From NCBI RefSeq assembly GCF_022788655.1, contig NZ_CP084954.1, forward strand, positions 136,720-200,719: 64,000 bases of DNA, given 5' to 3'. This document shows, in pieces, positions 8,526 to 16,442 of this stretch (its first letter is position 1; every line of letters starts with the position of its first letter). The position numbers and the translations under genes are program-made. Source of the stretch: Sulfitobacter indolifex. GTDB taxonomy: Bacteria; Pseudomonadota; Alphaproteobacteria; Rhodobacterales; Rhodobacteraceae. Below the pieces are notes generated by a model. That model searched no databases. It was not told where the DNA came from and saw only the letters and a list, made by a program, of their open reading frames with translations.

Positions 8526-9242
8526 TTATGCAATTCCGGCGTGGTCGGTGATCCGGGTCCGCGCCTGCAAAAGGTGATAGGCCATCGACACACCCGCGAC
8601 TTCGCTGTCACCTGCGCGGATCGCTTCGAGTATTTGGCGATGCTCGCTGATCACCACATCGATCCGCGCTTGGGAGCCTTCGCGGGTCAGCTTTTGCGCG
8701 ACGTCGATCCCTTGCTCAATGGACTCCCGCGCGCAATCGAGCATCCGAATGAAGACCTCATTGCCCGAAGCCGCCGCAATGGCGCGGTGGAACTGGTAAT
8801 CTGCGTCAAAGGACGGGGTGCGTGCTTGCATAGACGCCTCTAGCGTCTGCAACGCCGCCTCAATCCGTGCGATGTCTTTCGGGTTGGCCCGTTGCGCGGC
8901 CATGCGGGCGGTTGCTTTTTCAACCGTGATCCGCGCCTCCATCGCCCGCATCAGACCGGCGACAGACCCGGCCGTCGCATATTCAATCAGCTTTTCCGAA
9001 GGCCGCCGCCGCACAAAGGTGCCGACGCCGCGCCGCGCCTCAACCAGCCCGTCCTCTTGCAACTTGCGCAGCGCTTCGCGCACCACGGGGCGGGACACGC
9101 CAAAGGCCGTGGCAATCTGGTTTTCCGAAGGCAGTTTTTCGCCCTGTACCAGTTTGTTCGACACGATCTGCTCTAGCACCTGCCCGTATAGCTGATCGGC
9201 CAGTGTCTGGCGTTTCTTAATCTTCAGTTTCGGTGCTGTCAC
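8526..9242 (-). CDS. FadR-type GntR regulator (downstream copy)
   Basis: A 238-residue transcription factor with an N-terminal winged helix (LADQLYGQVLEQIVSNKL, then VSRPVVREALRKLQEDGLVE) and a C-terminal FCD helical domain. The start is GTG at 9242, preceded by GGGGGAG; no ATG fits as well. It follows larB by 3 bp and precedes the NIPSNAP gene, so it is transcribed with the cofactor genes. A second FadR-type regulator lies at the head of the same operon, which is unusual. FCD regulators of this kind commonly sense hydroxy or keto acids. Targets could be this operon or the nearby TAXI-TRAP operon. Confidence 0.87.
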   Translation of the reverse strand: MTAPKLKIKKRQTLADQLYGQVLEQIVSNKLVQGEKLPSENQIATAFGVSRPVVREALRKLQEDGLVEARRGVGTFVRRRPSEKLIEYATAGSVAGLMRAMEARITVEKATARMAAQRANPKDIARIEAALQTLEASMQARTPSFDADYQFHRAIAAASGNEVFIRMLDCARESIEQGIDVAQKLTREGSQARIDVVISEHRQILEAIRAGDSEVAGVSMAYHLLQARTRITDHAGIA

Positions 9243-9245
9243 CGG

Positions 9246-9995
9246 TCACTCCCCCGCCGCGGCGCGACGCATCATATTGGCCAATCGCAACGCCGAGGTC
9301 GCCGCACCATAGCCGTTGTCGATGTTCACCACCGTCACCCCCGGCGCGCAGCTGGCAAGTATCGAATCGAGCGCGACCCTCCCGCCGCGGGCCACACCAT
9401 AGCCCACGGAGGTCGGCACACCAATGACCACCCCCGGCACCAGCCCGGCCACGACCGACGGCAGGGCCGCGTCCATCCCGGCGAAGACGATCACCACATC
9501 CATTTCGCGCAGCAGCTCCTCCCGCGCGAGCAGACGCCAAAGCCCGGCCACGCCCACGTCCGACACTTCGGTCGCGTCCATTCCACCGTAAGCCAACGTA
9601 CGCTTCGCCTCTGCCATCGGGGCATAGTCTGACGTACCCGCGCTGACCAAACCGATGCGTGGGGTGCTGGCCAAGGGGCCAATCTCTCCGAGAATGGCGG
9701 TGCGAGAGGCGGCGCAGTAATCAACCAACTGACGCATATTTTCCGCCATGTCGCCGAACTGCTCTGCCGTTAGCCGGGTCAAGAGAAGCCTGCGCCCCTC
9801 TGCCGCCGCGTCGCCGATGATCGCGGCGATTTGCGGCACTGATTTATGCTCACAAAGCACCGCTTCTTCGATGCCGATGCGCCCCCCACGCCCGCGGTCA
9901 AAGGTCACGTCTGGGTGCCCGTCGGGGCCTCTCTCATTGATGGACAAATGCACTTCCTCTTGAATAGGGGCGCAGGTCAACCGCGCGCCCGTCAT
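9246..9995 (-). CDS. larB: Nickel-pincer cofactor carboxylase LarB
   Basis: A 249-residue LarB. In characterised systems it carboxylates nicotinic acid adenine dinucleotide and hydrolyses it to the dicarboxylated mononucleotide, the first step of the nickel-pincer cofactor. Typical segments are VSAGTSDYAPMAEAKRTL, VVIVFAGMDAALPSVVAGL and VVNIDNGYGAATSALRLA near the C-terminus, a PurE-like fold. It overlaps the end of larE by 62 bp, which is unusually long, so the true start may be a later GTG near 9960. The gene order is gntR-larE-larB-gntR-NIPSNAP. No larC (nickel insertion) or larA (racemase) is present in this window, so the final cofactor steps must be encoded elsewhere or differ. Confidence 0.9.
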   Translation of the reverse strand: MTGARLTCAPIQEEVHLSINERGPDGHPDVTFDRGRGGRIGIEEAVLCEHKSVPQIAAIIGDAAAEGRRLLLTRLTAEQFGDMAENMRQLVDYCAASRTAILGEIGPLASTPRIGLVSAGTSDYAPMAEAKRTLAYGGMDATEVSDVGVAGLWRLLAREELLREMDVVIVFAGMDAALPSVVAGLVPGVVIGVPTSVGYGVARGGRVALDSILASCAPGVTVVNIDNGYGAATSALRLANMMRRAAAGE

Positions 9996-10719
9996 CTGTT
10001 TCCTGCCGGACCTGCGCTAAAACCATTGCACGCTGAGAGGCGGAAAGGCCGTTGTGCACCAGCTGGTCTACCTCAACGACCCAGCCCCCGCGCAGCAGGC
10101 GGCAACGCAAGGTGATATTGCCCAGCTCCGCGCGTAGTAACGTCTCGATCCGATCAATCACCGCCAAGTCCGCAGGCTCCACCCGCAGGCCGGTCTCAAT
10201 CCGGCTGGCCAGACAGGGAGCCGCTGGCAATTCCGCCAGTTCCCCCAGCCCAAGCACCCGCGCCAGCGCGCGCACATCTGCTTTTGACATCTGCGCATCG
10301 ACAAAAGGATGCAGCACGCCATGCTCTGCCGCCGCCTGCAAACCGGGGCGGTAGTCTGTCAGATCATCGGTATTGGTGCCCGCCGCCACCAGCGGCCCCA
10401 TGCGTGCCAATGTGCCGTAAAGGTTCGACTTGCAAAAATAACAGCGGTTCACTGGGTTGGCGCGGTAGGACGGATCGGCAAATTCGCCCGCATCCACCAG
10501 CCTCAACGGCGCACCCCAAGCGGCTGCGAATTCTTTTACCCGCGCCGTTGCCGCTGAGGGAACCGCTGCCGACACCGCATGGCACAGCGTGAGCCCCGCC
10601 GCTCCACGTACTTTGGCTGCCGCGGCAGAAAGGGTCAGGCTGTCAATCCCACCGCTCAATGCAATCGTAAGGGACGCAGGCGTGGCAAGTGCATCATGAA
10701 GTGCAGCAGGTATCGTCAT
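9934..10719 (-). CDS. larE: Sulfur transferase LarE
   Basis: A 261-residue PP-loop ATPase. The motif SGGIDS (residues 22-27) binds ATP, NRCYFCKSNLY carries two conserved cysteines, and PAAPCLASRIETG holds the cysteine that in Lactiplantibacillus LarE gives up its sulfur to the adenylated pyridinium mononucleotide. It therefore makes the thiocarboxylates of the nickel-pincer cofactor; having several cysteines may point to a [4Fe-4S] sulfur-cycling variant. Its ATG overlaps the stop of the upstream gntR gene and its 3' end overlaps larB. The relatives QueC and NadE are less likely because the LarE-specific PCLASR segment and the larB neighbour are present. Confidence 0.9.
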   Translation of the reverse strand: MTIPAALHDALATPASLTIALSGGIDSLTLSAAAAKVRGAAGLTLCHAVSAAVPSAATARVKEFAAAWGAPLRLVDAGEFADPSYRANPVNRCYFCKSNLYGTLARMGPLVAAGTNTDDLTDYRPGLQAAAEHGVLHPFVDAQMSKADVRALARVLGLGELAELPAAPCLASRIETGLRVEPADLAVIDRIETLLRAELGNITLRCRLLRGGWVVEVDQLVHNGLSASQRAMVLAQVRQETDDGRAVDLRPYSRGSAFVHQ

Positions 10720-11471
10720 TCGTCCAACCCGTCTTCTGTCTTAAGCTGCGCCAAGAGACGCGCGCTCGACATCTGTAGGTGGTCTCGCATCCGCTGACGG
10801 GCACTTTCCGCATCGCCTTGGGCAATGGACGTGGCGATGTCGTAATGTTCCTGAATGGCATCCCGGCTTTCGCCCCCGCGCTTCAACGCTTGAAGCCGCC
10901 CGGCCAGCATCGTCTCTCGCAGACTGGCGACGAGATAGTTAAACAGACCTAGGTAATAGCTGTTCCCGGTGGCCTCACAGACCGCGCGGTGAAAAGCGAG
11001 GTCGGCACTGACCCCGCTGGCAACGGCAGGACCGCCAATCTTGTTGCTTTGGTCGTAGTCCGCAGCGGCGCGCTGGATTTCATTACGGGCCTCCGGCGTC
11101 GCGCGGGCAGCGGCGATGGCGGCGGCCTCAATCTCTAGACCCATGCGTAATTCTAGAATTTGCTCAAGTTTGCGTTGGCTTTCCACATCCTGCTCATGAA
11201 TCGCAAACCCTTGTCGGGGCCGATCACTGGCAACAAACGCGCCGCGCCCTTGCCGACTTGAAAGCATCCCCTCCGCTTTAAGACGCGATACCGCTTCACG
11301 GATCACCGTGCGGCTAACGTCAAAGTCACTCGCCAAAGTGGTTTCGGACGGCAGCACATCGCCCACGCTCCAGATACCATTCACAACATTATGCCGAAGC
11401 ACCTCAGTTACTTGATCGCTGAGCGTGGCACCATCGACTAGGGGTGCTGTCGCCTGAAGATTTCCTGCCAT
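10716..11471 (-). CDS. FadR-type GntR regulator (operon head)
   Basis: A 251-residue transcription factor with a winged helix at the N-terminus (LSDQVTEVLRHNVVNGIWSV, then VSRTVIREAVSRLKAEGMLS) and an FCD ligand domain. The ATG at 11471 has AAAGGAAG 8 bp upstream; a longer frame from 11513 lacks such a signal. It heads the larE-larB operon with a 4-bp overlap to larE and is divergent from the TAXI-TRAP operon. The inverted repeat TGACA-AGC-TGTCA at 11508 in the shared promoter gap is a plausible operator. Control of both the cofactor genes and the transporter would link uptake of a hydroxy acid to its racemisation; this is inferred. Confidence 0.87.
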   Translation of the reverse strand: MAGNLQATAPLVDGATLSDQVTEVLRHNVVNGIWSVGDVLPSETTLASDFDVSRTVIREAVSRLKAEGMLSSRQGRGAFVASDRPRQGFAIHEQDVESQRKLEQILELRMGLEIEAAAIAAARATPEARNEIQRAAADYDQSNKIGGPAVASGVSADLAFHRAVCEATGNSYYLGLFNYLVASLRETMLAGRLQALKRGGESRDAIQEHYDIATSIAQGDAESARQRMRDHLQMSSARLLAQLKTEDGLDE

Positions 11472-11507
11472 AATAACAACTTCCTTTCGCCGATTGGACC
11501 ACCTGTA

Positions 11508-11520
11508 TGACAAGCTGTCA
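11508..11520. promoter_or_regulatory. Candidate operator in gntR-TRAP divergent gap
   Basis: TGACA-AGC-TGTCA is a 5-bp-arm inverted repeat 36 bp upstream of the gntR start. A related half site, ATTGACAG followed by CATAC, occurs at 11608 and includes a -35-like TTGACA for the TRAP operon, but no good -10 box follows. Binding by the adjacent FadR-type protein is a guess. Confidence 0.35.
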
Positions 11521-11725
11521 ATAAAGAGGAGATAGGGCCGTTTGAACCATTACAACCAGAATACAACATTACAAGTAAGAGGGAATATGCCCCGATTTGT
11601 ATTTTTAATTGACAGGCATACGATTCCCCCCCAGTCTGCAGACCTACGGCAAGAGGGTATCAGGGGGGAGCCCGGAACCCATCCAGTTACTGCCGACACA
11701 CAGTTAAAACTCGGGAGGAGTTTCT

Positions 11726-12685
11726 ATGTCACCTATGTTCAAATCGTTACGCCGCACCACCGCGGCCACCATCCTTTTCGCAGTCGCAGGTGTTGCCGCA
11801 CATGCGCAAAGCTTTGTTATGGCGACCGGCCAGCAGGGCGGCTCTTGGTATCCAGTGGGCGGCGCGATCAAGGCGATCGTCGAGCGTGAGAACCCCGGCA
11901 TGGACATCACGGTGACGCCGGGTGCTGGTGTGTCGAACGTGGTCGGTGTGGACGGGGGCCGCTTTGGCATCGCATTCGCCAACTCGATTTCGACCGTGGA
12001 CAGCCTGTCGGGCAAAGAGCCTTTCCGCAAGGCGACTACCAATGTCTGCAACCTTGGCATTCTCTATCCGCAGTATTTCCAGATCGTCGCATTGGAAGAT
12101 TCTGGCATCAAGACCATCGCCGACATGAAGGGCAAGCGCCTAACCACACAACAGCTTGGCAATACGGGTGAGTTCCTGACGCGCGAGCTTTTGTCGACCG
12201 CAAATTTGACCTTTGATGATCTCGATAGCGTCGCCAACACGTCCTATTCTGACTCTGCCTCGCAGATGAAAGACGGTCAGGCCGATTTCTTCACGCTGGG
12301 TTCGTCCCTGCCGACAGGTTCGGTTATGGACCTCGCCTCTTCGCGTAAAATCCGCCTGATCGACGTGGATGAAGAGACCTTCGCCTACTTTAAAGGTCAG
12401 AACGCCGCTTTCCAGCGTCGCGAAGTCAAAGCAGGCGCCTACCCCGGTTTTGATGAGACCGTACACGCCATCAGCTATGACACCCATATGGTCGCACCTT
12501 GCGACTATGACGGCGAGATCATCAAATCTGTTCTGGGCGCAATTGCCGACAACAACGACAGCTTTGCCGCGATCAGCAAGTCCATGGCGAACCTGACGGT
12601 TGAGGAAATGGCCACCGACATTGGCGTGCCCTTCCACCCCGCCGCGAAAGAGTTCTACGCCGAGCGTGGCGTCTCGGGGATGTAA
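11726..12685 (+). CDS. TAXI-family TRAP solute-binding protein
   Basis: A 319-residue periplasmic binding protein with a Sec signal ending near AHAQS (about residue 28). The mature N-terminus, FVMATGQQGGSWYPVGG, is the hallmark of the TAXI subfamily. It captures an organic acid, often dicarboxylate- or glutamate-like, and passes it to the fused TRAP permease encoded next. GGGAGGAG lies 8 bp before the ATG. The operon continues with the permease, a ThDP enzyme and an FAD dehydrogenase, which suggests uptake and oxidation of a 2-hydroxy or 2-keto acid. It is divergent from the larE/larB operon. The substrate is not known. Confidence 0.9.
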   Translation: MSPMFKSLRRTTAATILFAVAGVAAHAQSFVMATGQQGGSWYPVGGAIKAIVERENPGMDITVTPGAGVSNVVGVDGGRFGIAFANSISTVDSLSGKEPFRKATTNVCNLGILYPQYFQIVALEDSGIKTIADMKGKRLTTQQLGNTGEFLTRELLSTANLTFDDLDSVANTSYSDSASQMKDGQADFFTLGSSLPTGSVMDLASSRKIRLIDVDEETFAYFKGQNAAFQRREVKAGAYPGFDETVHAISYDTHMVAPCDYDGEIIKSVLGAIADNNDSFAAISKSMANLTVEEMATDIGVPFHPAAKEFYAERGVSGM

Positions 12686-12704
12686 TTTACCCCTGACGAA
12701 AAAC

Positions 12705-12737
12705 GGGTCGGCCGGGGCAGCACGCTCCGCCCGACCC
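12705..12737 (+). terminator. Hairpin between binding protein and permease genes
   Basis: GGGTCGG (12705-12711) and CCGACCC (12731-12737) can pair across a GC-rich loop in the 132-bp gap. No T-run follows, so this is more likely a leaky stop or an mRNA stabiliser that keeps binding-protein levels above permease levels. Confidence 0.4.
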
Positions 12738-12817
12738 AATCCCATACTGGCCCCCGCCGCGCGCTCTTAGCGCAGCAGTGCTTCCGGCCACCTTCCACTC
12801 TAGACGCGAGAACCCCC

Positions 12818-14692
12818 ATGCAACTGTCGATCTTACTGGACAAGATGCCCCTGATTACCCGTATAGCAAGGCTGATCCTGGTCGGTATGGCTGTGTGGCA
12901 TCTCTACGTCGCCTTTGTTGGCCCGCCCAACCCTTATATCATGCGGGGCGTGCACGTCGCGCTCGCGCTTCTGCTGATCTTCCTGACCGTTGACCGCAAA
13001 GGGCTGCGCAACGACGTGCCCAGTTGGTATGATGTGGTGATCGGTCTGGTCGCGGCGAGCGCTGCACTCTACCCGTCCTTCAACCTGAATTACATCACAC
13101 AGCGGTTCCTCTACGTCGATCCGTTGATGCCGATGGACATCGTGGTGGGGATCACCCTTGTGGTTCTGCTGCTTGAGGCAACCCGACGGATGCTTGGGCC
13201 CATGCTGCCGATCACCGCCCTTCTGTTCCTCGGCTACGGTCTGGCCTTCACCTCGACCCTCCCCTCGGTCATCCTTGAGCAGCTGTTCATGACGCCCGAA
13301 GGCATTTTCGGCATCCCAATTGCAGTTTCAGCGACTTATATGGTGCTGTTCATCCTGTTTGGCTCATTGGTTGAGCGGATGGGCGTGGGCCAACTCTTTA
13401 TGGATTTCGCTGTGGCCCTCACCGGCCGTCAGGTGGGCGGCCCCGCCAAGGTGGCCTGCGTGACCTCCGGTCTGTTCGGCTCGGTCTCCGGCTCTGCCGT
13501 GGCGAACGTGATGACGACCGGCACTTTCTCCATCCCGCTGATGAAACGCATGGGCTTTAAACCTGCATTCGCGGGCGCGGTTGAGGCTGTGGCTTCTACG
13601 GGCGGTCAGATCATGCCGCCCGTTATGGGGGCTGCGGCCTTTGTCATGGCGGAATACCTCGGCGTGGGCTACCTGACAGTGGCGAAGTATGCGCTGGCCC
13701 CGGCGATCCTGTTCTATGTCGCGCTCTTTGCTGCGGTCCATTTTGAGGCCAAGCGTAAGGGCATTGGTTCGGTCCCCAAAGAAGACCAAGTACCGCTTAA
13801 AATTGTCTTGCTCGAACGTGGCCACCTATTCTTGCCGTTGGCGATCATCGTCGGCGTGCTGATGATGGGCTACTCGGCCCCTTATGCGGCGCTTTGTGGG
13901 ATCATCTCGGTCGTGCCGGTCGCCGCGCTGCGCAAGACGACACGGCATTACGTCACCGTGGACAACATCCTTGACGCGCTTGAGGGTGGCGCGCGCAACG
14001 TGCTGGCGATTGCGGCCGCCTGTGCCTGTGCGGGCATCGTGGTTGGCGTCATCGACATTACCGGCCTTGGCCTCACCTTCTCGAACTTCGTAATTGAAGC
14101 GGCCCAAGATACGCTGGTTATCGCGCTGTTCCTGTCGATGATCGCGGGCATCATCCTTGGTATGGGGATGCCGACGACACCCGCCTATATCGTGCAGGTC
14201 GCCCTGCTGGTGCCGGCATTGGTGAAACTGGGCGTTCAGGTCGAAGCGGCGCACCTCTTCGTGTTCTACTTCGCGATCCTGTCGGCCATCACACCCCCCG
14301 TCGCCATGGCGGTCTATGCGGCCAACACCCTGTCGCATGCCAAGATCGTTGAGGCGAGCTGGGCTGCCGTGAAACTCGGTGCGACCGGCTTTATCGTGCC
14401 CTTCATGTTCGTCTATGAACCGGCGATCCTGATGCAGGGCTCGGTCACCCAGATCACACTGGTCCTGTTGCAGGCCACCACCGGGGTCATCCTGCTGGCC
14501 GCCGCCTTGCAGCGCTACTACTTCGGCAGGCTGTCCAACGTGTTGTCGGTGGTGCTTTTCGGTGCGTCGCTGCTGCTGATCTACCCTGATCTACGGCTCA
14601 CCGCTTCGGGGCTGGTCATCGCGGGCATTATTCTGGCCTTCCAAAGGTCTAGAAACCCCAATCCAAAAAGCCAACCGGCCACCCATACTTAA
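12818..14692 (+). CDS. Fused TRAP permease (DctQ-DctM type, TAXI partner)
   Basis: A 624-residue inner-membrane protein in which the small four-helix and large twelve-helix TRAP subunits are joined, as usual for TAXI systems. Hydrophobic segments fill most of the length; VSGSAVANVMTTGTFSIPLM and MGMPTTPAYIVQVALLVPAL are typical of the large-subunit transport domain. It uses an ion gradient and the TAXI binding protein to import an organic anion. The start ATG at 12818 lies 132 bp after the binding-protein gene. It precedes the ThDP enzyme gene by 31 bp, so the four genes 11726-17891 probably form one operon. Confidence 0.9.
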   Translation: MQLSILLDKMPLITRIARLILVGMAVWHLYVAFVGPPNPYIMRGVHVALALLLIFLTVDRKGLRNDVPSWYDVVIGLVAASAALYPSFNLNYITQRFLYVDPLMPMDIVVGITLVVLLLEATRRMLGPMLPITALLFLGYGLAFTSTLPSVILEQLFMTPEGIFGIPIAVSATYMVLFILFGSLVERMGVGQLFMDFAVALTGRQVGGPAKVACVTSGLFGSVSGSAVANVMTTGTFSIPLMKRMGFKPAFAGAVEAVASTGGQIMPPVMGAAAFVMAEYLGVGYLTVAKYALAPAILFYVALFAAVHFEAKRKGIGSVPKEDQVPLKIVLLERGHLFLPLAIIVGVLMMGYSAPYAALCGIISVVPVAALRKTTRHYVTVDNILDALEGGARNVLAIAAACACAGIVVGVIDITGLGLTFSNFVIEAAQDTLVIALFLSMIAGIILGMGMPTTPAYIVQVALLVPALVKLGVQVEAAHLFVFYFAILSAITPPVAMAVYAANTLSHAKIVEASWAAVKLGATGFIVPFMFVYEPAILMQGSVTQITLVLLQATTGVILLAAALQRYYFGRLSNVLSVVLFGASLLLIYPDLRLTASGLVIAGIILAFQRSRNPNPKSQPATHT

Positions 14693-14723
14693 ATCTTAGA
14701 ACGAACGAAACGGAACCTTCTCC

Positions 14724-16430
14724 ATGTTGCAAAAAACTTCCCTCAAGGCGCGGACCGGCGGACAGGTCCTTGTGGATCAACTGCTGATCCACGGCGCTGA
14801 CACCGCCTATTGCGTTCCGGGCGAAAGCTATCTTGAGGTGCTCGATGCGCTGCATGATGTGCAGGACCGTTTCAGCCTAATTAATGCGCGCCACGAGGCC
14901 GGGGCCGCCAACATGGCCGAAACCTATGGCAAGCTCACCGGCAAGCCCGGCATCTGCATGGTAACCCGTGGCCCCGGTGCTTGCCACGCGGCAATCGGGG
15001 TGCATATCGCGCAACAAGACAGCACGCCGATGATCCTACTGGTGGGCCAGATCGCCCGCGACACGACTGACCGTGAGGCGTTTCAAGAAGTCGACTACCG
15101 CGCCATGTTCGGCCCGATCGCCAAATGGGCCACCCAAATCGACGACCCGGCGCGCGTGCCGGAATATATGGCCCGCGCCTTCCGAGTGGCGACCTCGGGC
15201 CGTCCCGGTCCAGTGGTGATTTCCCTGCCCGAAGACATGCTGACCGAGGTGGTTTCGGTCGCCGACGCGCGGCCCTATACGGCCACTCATGCGAGACTGT
15301 CTGCCGACGACCTCGACATGCTCAAGACCGAGATCGCGCAGGCAGAGCGGCCTTTGCTGCTGCTTGGCGGCTCTGGCTGGTCGGATGAAAGTGCCGCGGC
15401 CATCACCCGCTTTGCCGAAGCCAACAAAATCCCCGTCACCACCTCGTTCCGGCGTCAGGACATCGTGAACAACCTCTCGCCCGTCTATGCGGGCGATTTC
15501 GGCACCTCCACCGCGCCCAGCCTCTATGCGCATCAACGGGATGCTGATCTCCTTGTGGTGATCGGCGCGCGTTTGGGTGAGATGACGACCAAAACCTACA
15601 CCAGCATGCAATCGCCCAATCCGGACACCCGTCTGGTCCATGTCTATCCCGACGCGGATGAGATCGGGCGTGTCTATTCGCCGGATCTGGGCATCGCCGC
15701 GGCTCCGGTCTCTGTCGCTGCTGCATTGGACGGTGTCGATCTGGGCCGCGCTGAGACATGGGGCGCTTGGTGCGAGAAGCTGCACGCCGATTACCTGACC
15801 GATACCGAAGCGCCCAACGGCGGCGAATGGGATCTCGACATGGGGGTCGCACTTGCGCAGCTGCGCGATGAGTTGCCCGATGATGTGGTGGTCACGCTCG
15901 ACGCGGGCAACCACACCGGCTGGGCGCAACGCTTTTTGCGCTTTGGCCGACCGGGGCGAATTGTCGGGTCGACCTGTGGCGCGATGGGTTACTCCGTTCC
16001 CGCCGCCGTCGCGGCGTCCATTGCAGACCCCGAACGGCTGACGCTGTCCTTCGTCGGTGATGGCGGCTTTATGATGAGCGGCAATGAACTGGCTACCGCC
16101 GCGCAATATGGCGGGCGGCCCATCGTGCTGCTGTTCAACAACGGCATCTATGGCACGATCCGCATGCACCAAGAACGCGACCACCCTGAGCGTATCTCGG
16201 GCACCACTTTGCAAAACCAAGATTTCGTCAAAATGGCCGAAGGGCTCGGTGCCCATGCCGAACGAGTGACCAAGACAGAGGATTTCGCCGCCGCCTTCAC
16301 ACGTGCCCGCGAGAGTGGCCGCCCCGCATTGATCGAACTGGTGACCGACCCTGAGCAAATCTCAACCCGAACCACCATCAGCAAACTGCGGGACGCCGCG
16401 CGCAAGAAGGCCGAAGCCGACCAGCGTTGA
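14724..16430 (+). CDS. ThDP-dependent enzyme, acetolactate synthase-like
   Basis: A 568-residue protein with the three-domain layout of acetolactate synthase, benzoylformate decarboxylase and relatives. NARHEAGAANMAE carries the glutamate that activates the cofactor, and GDGGFMMSGNELATA followed by NNGIYGT is the ThDP-magnesium motif. It would decarboxylate a 2-keto acid or join two of them in the cytoplasm. A biosynthetic acetolactate synthase is unlikely: no small regulatory subunit gene is next to it and the neighbours are a TRAP importer and a D-2-hydroxyacid dehydrogenase. A pathway of hydroxy-acid oxidation to keto acid, then decarboxylation or ligation, is inferred. The exact reaction is not known. 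Confidence 0.85.
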   Translation: MLQKTSLKARTGGQVLVDQLLIHGADTAYCVPGESYLEVLDALHDVQDRFSLINARHEAGAANMAETYGKLTGKPGICMVTRGPGACHAAIGVHIAQQDSTPMILLVGQIARDTTDREAFQEVDYRAMFGPIAKWATQIDDPARVPEYMARAFRVATSGRPGPVVISLPEDMLTEVVSVADARPYTATHARLSADDLDMLKTEIAQAERPLLLLGGSGWSDESAAAITRFAEANKIPVTTSFRRQDIVNNLSPVYAGDFGTSTAPSLYAHQRDADLLVVIGARLGEMTTKTYTSMQSPNPDTRLVHVYPDADEIGRVYSPDLGIAAAPVSVAAALDGVDLGRAETWGAWCEKLHADYLTDTEAPNGGEWDLDMGVALAQLRDELPDDVVVTLDAGNHTGWAQRFLRFGRPGRIVGSTCGAMGYSVPAAVAASIADPERLTLSFVGDGGFMMSGNELATAAQYGGRPIVLLFNNGIYGTIRMHQERDHPERISGTTLQNQDFVKMAEGLGAHAERVTKTEDFAAAFTRARESGRPALIELVTDPEQISTRTTISKLRDAARKKAEADQR

Positions 16431-16442
16431 AGGATTGACCCA

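Noticed and set aside
15036..16358. 440-codon open frame on the minus strand inside the ThDP enzyme gene
   Set aside because: It is antisense to a protein with clear family motifs, has no recognisable domain, and is explained by GC-rich codon use leaving few stops in the mirror frame.
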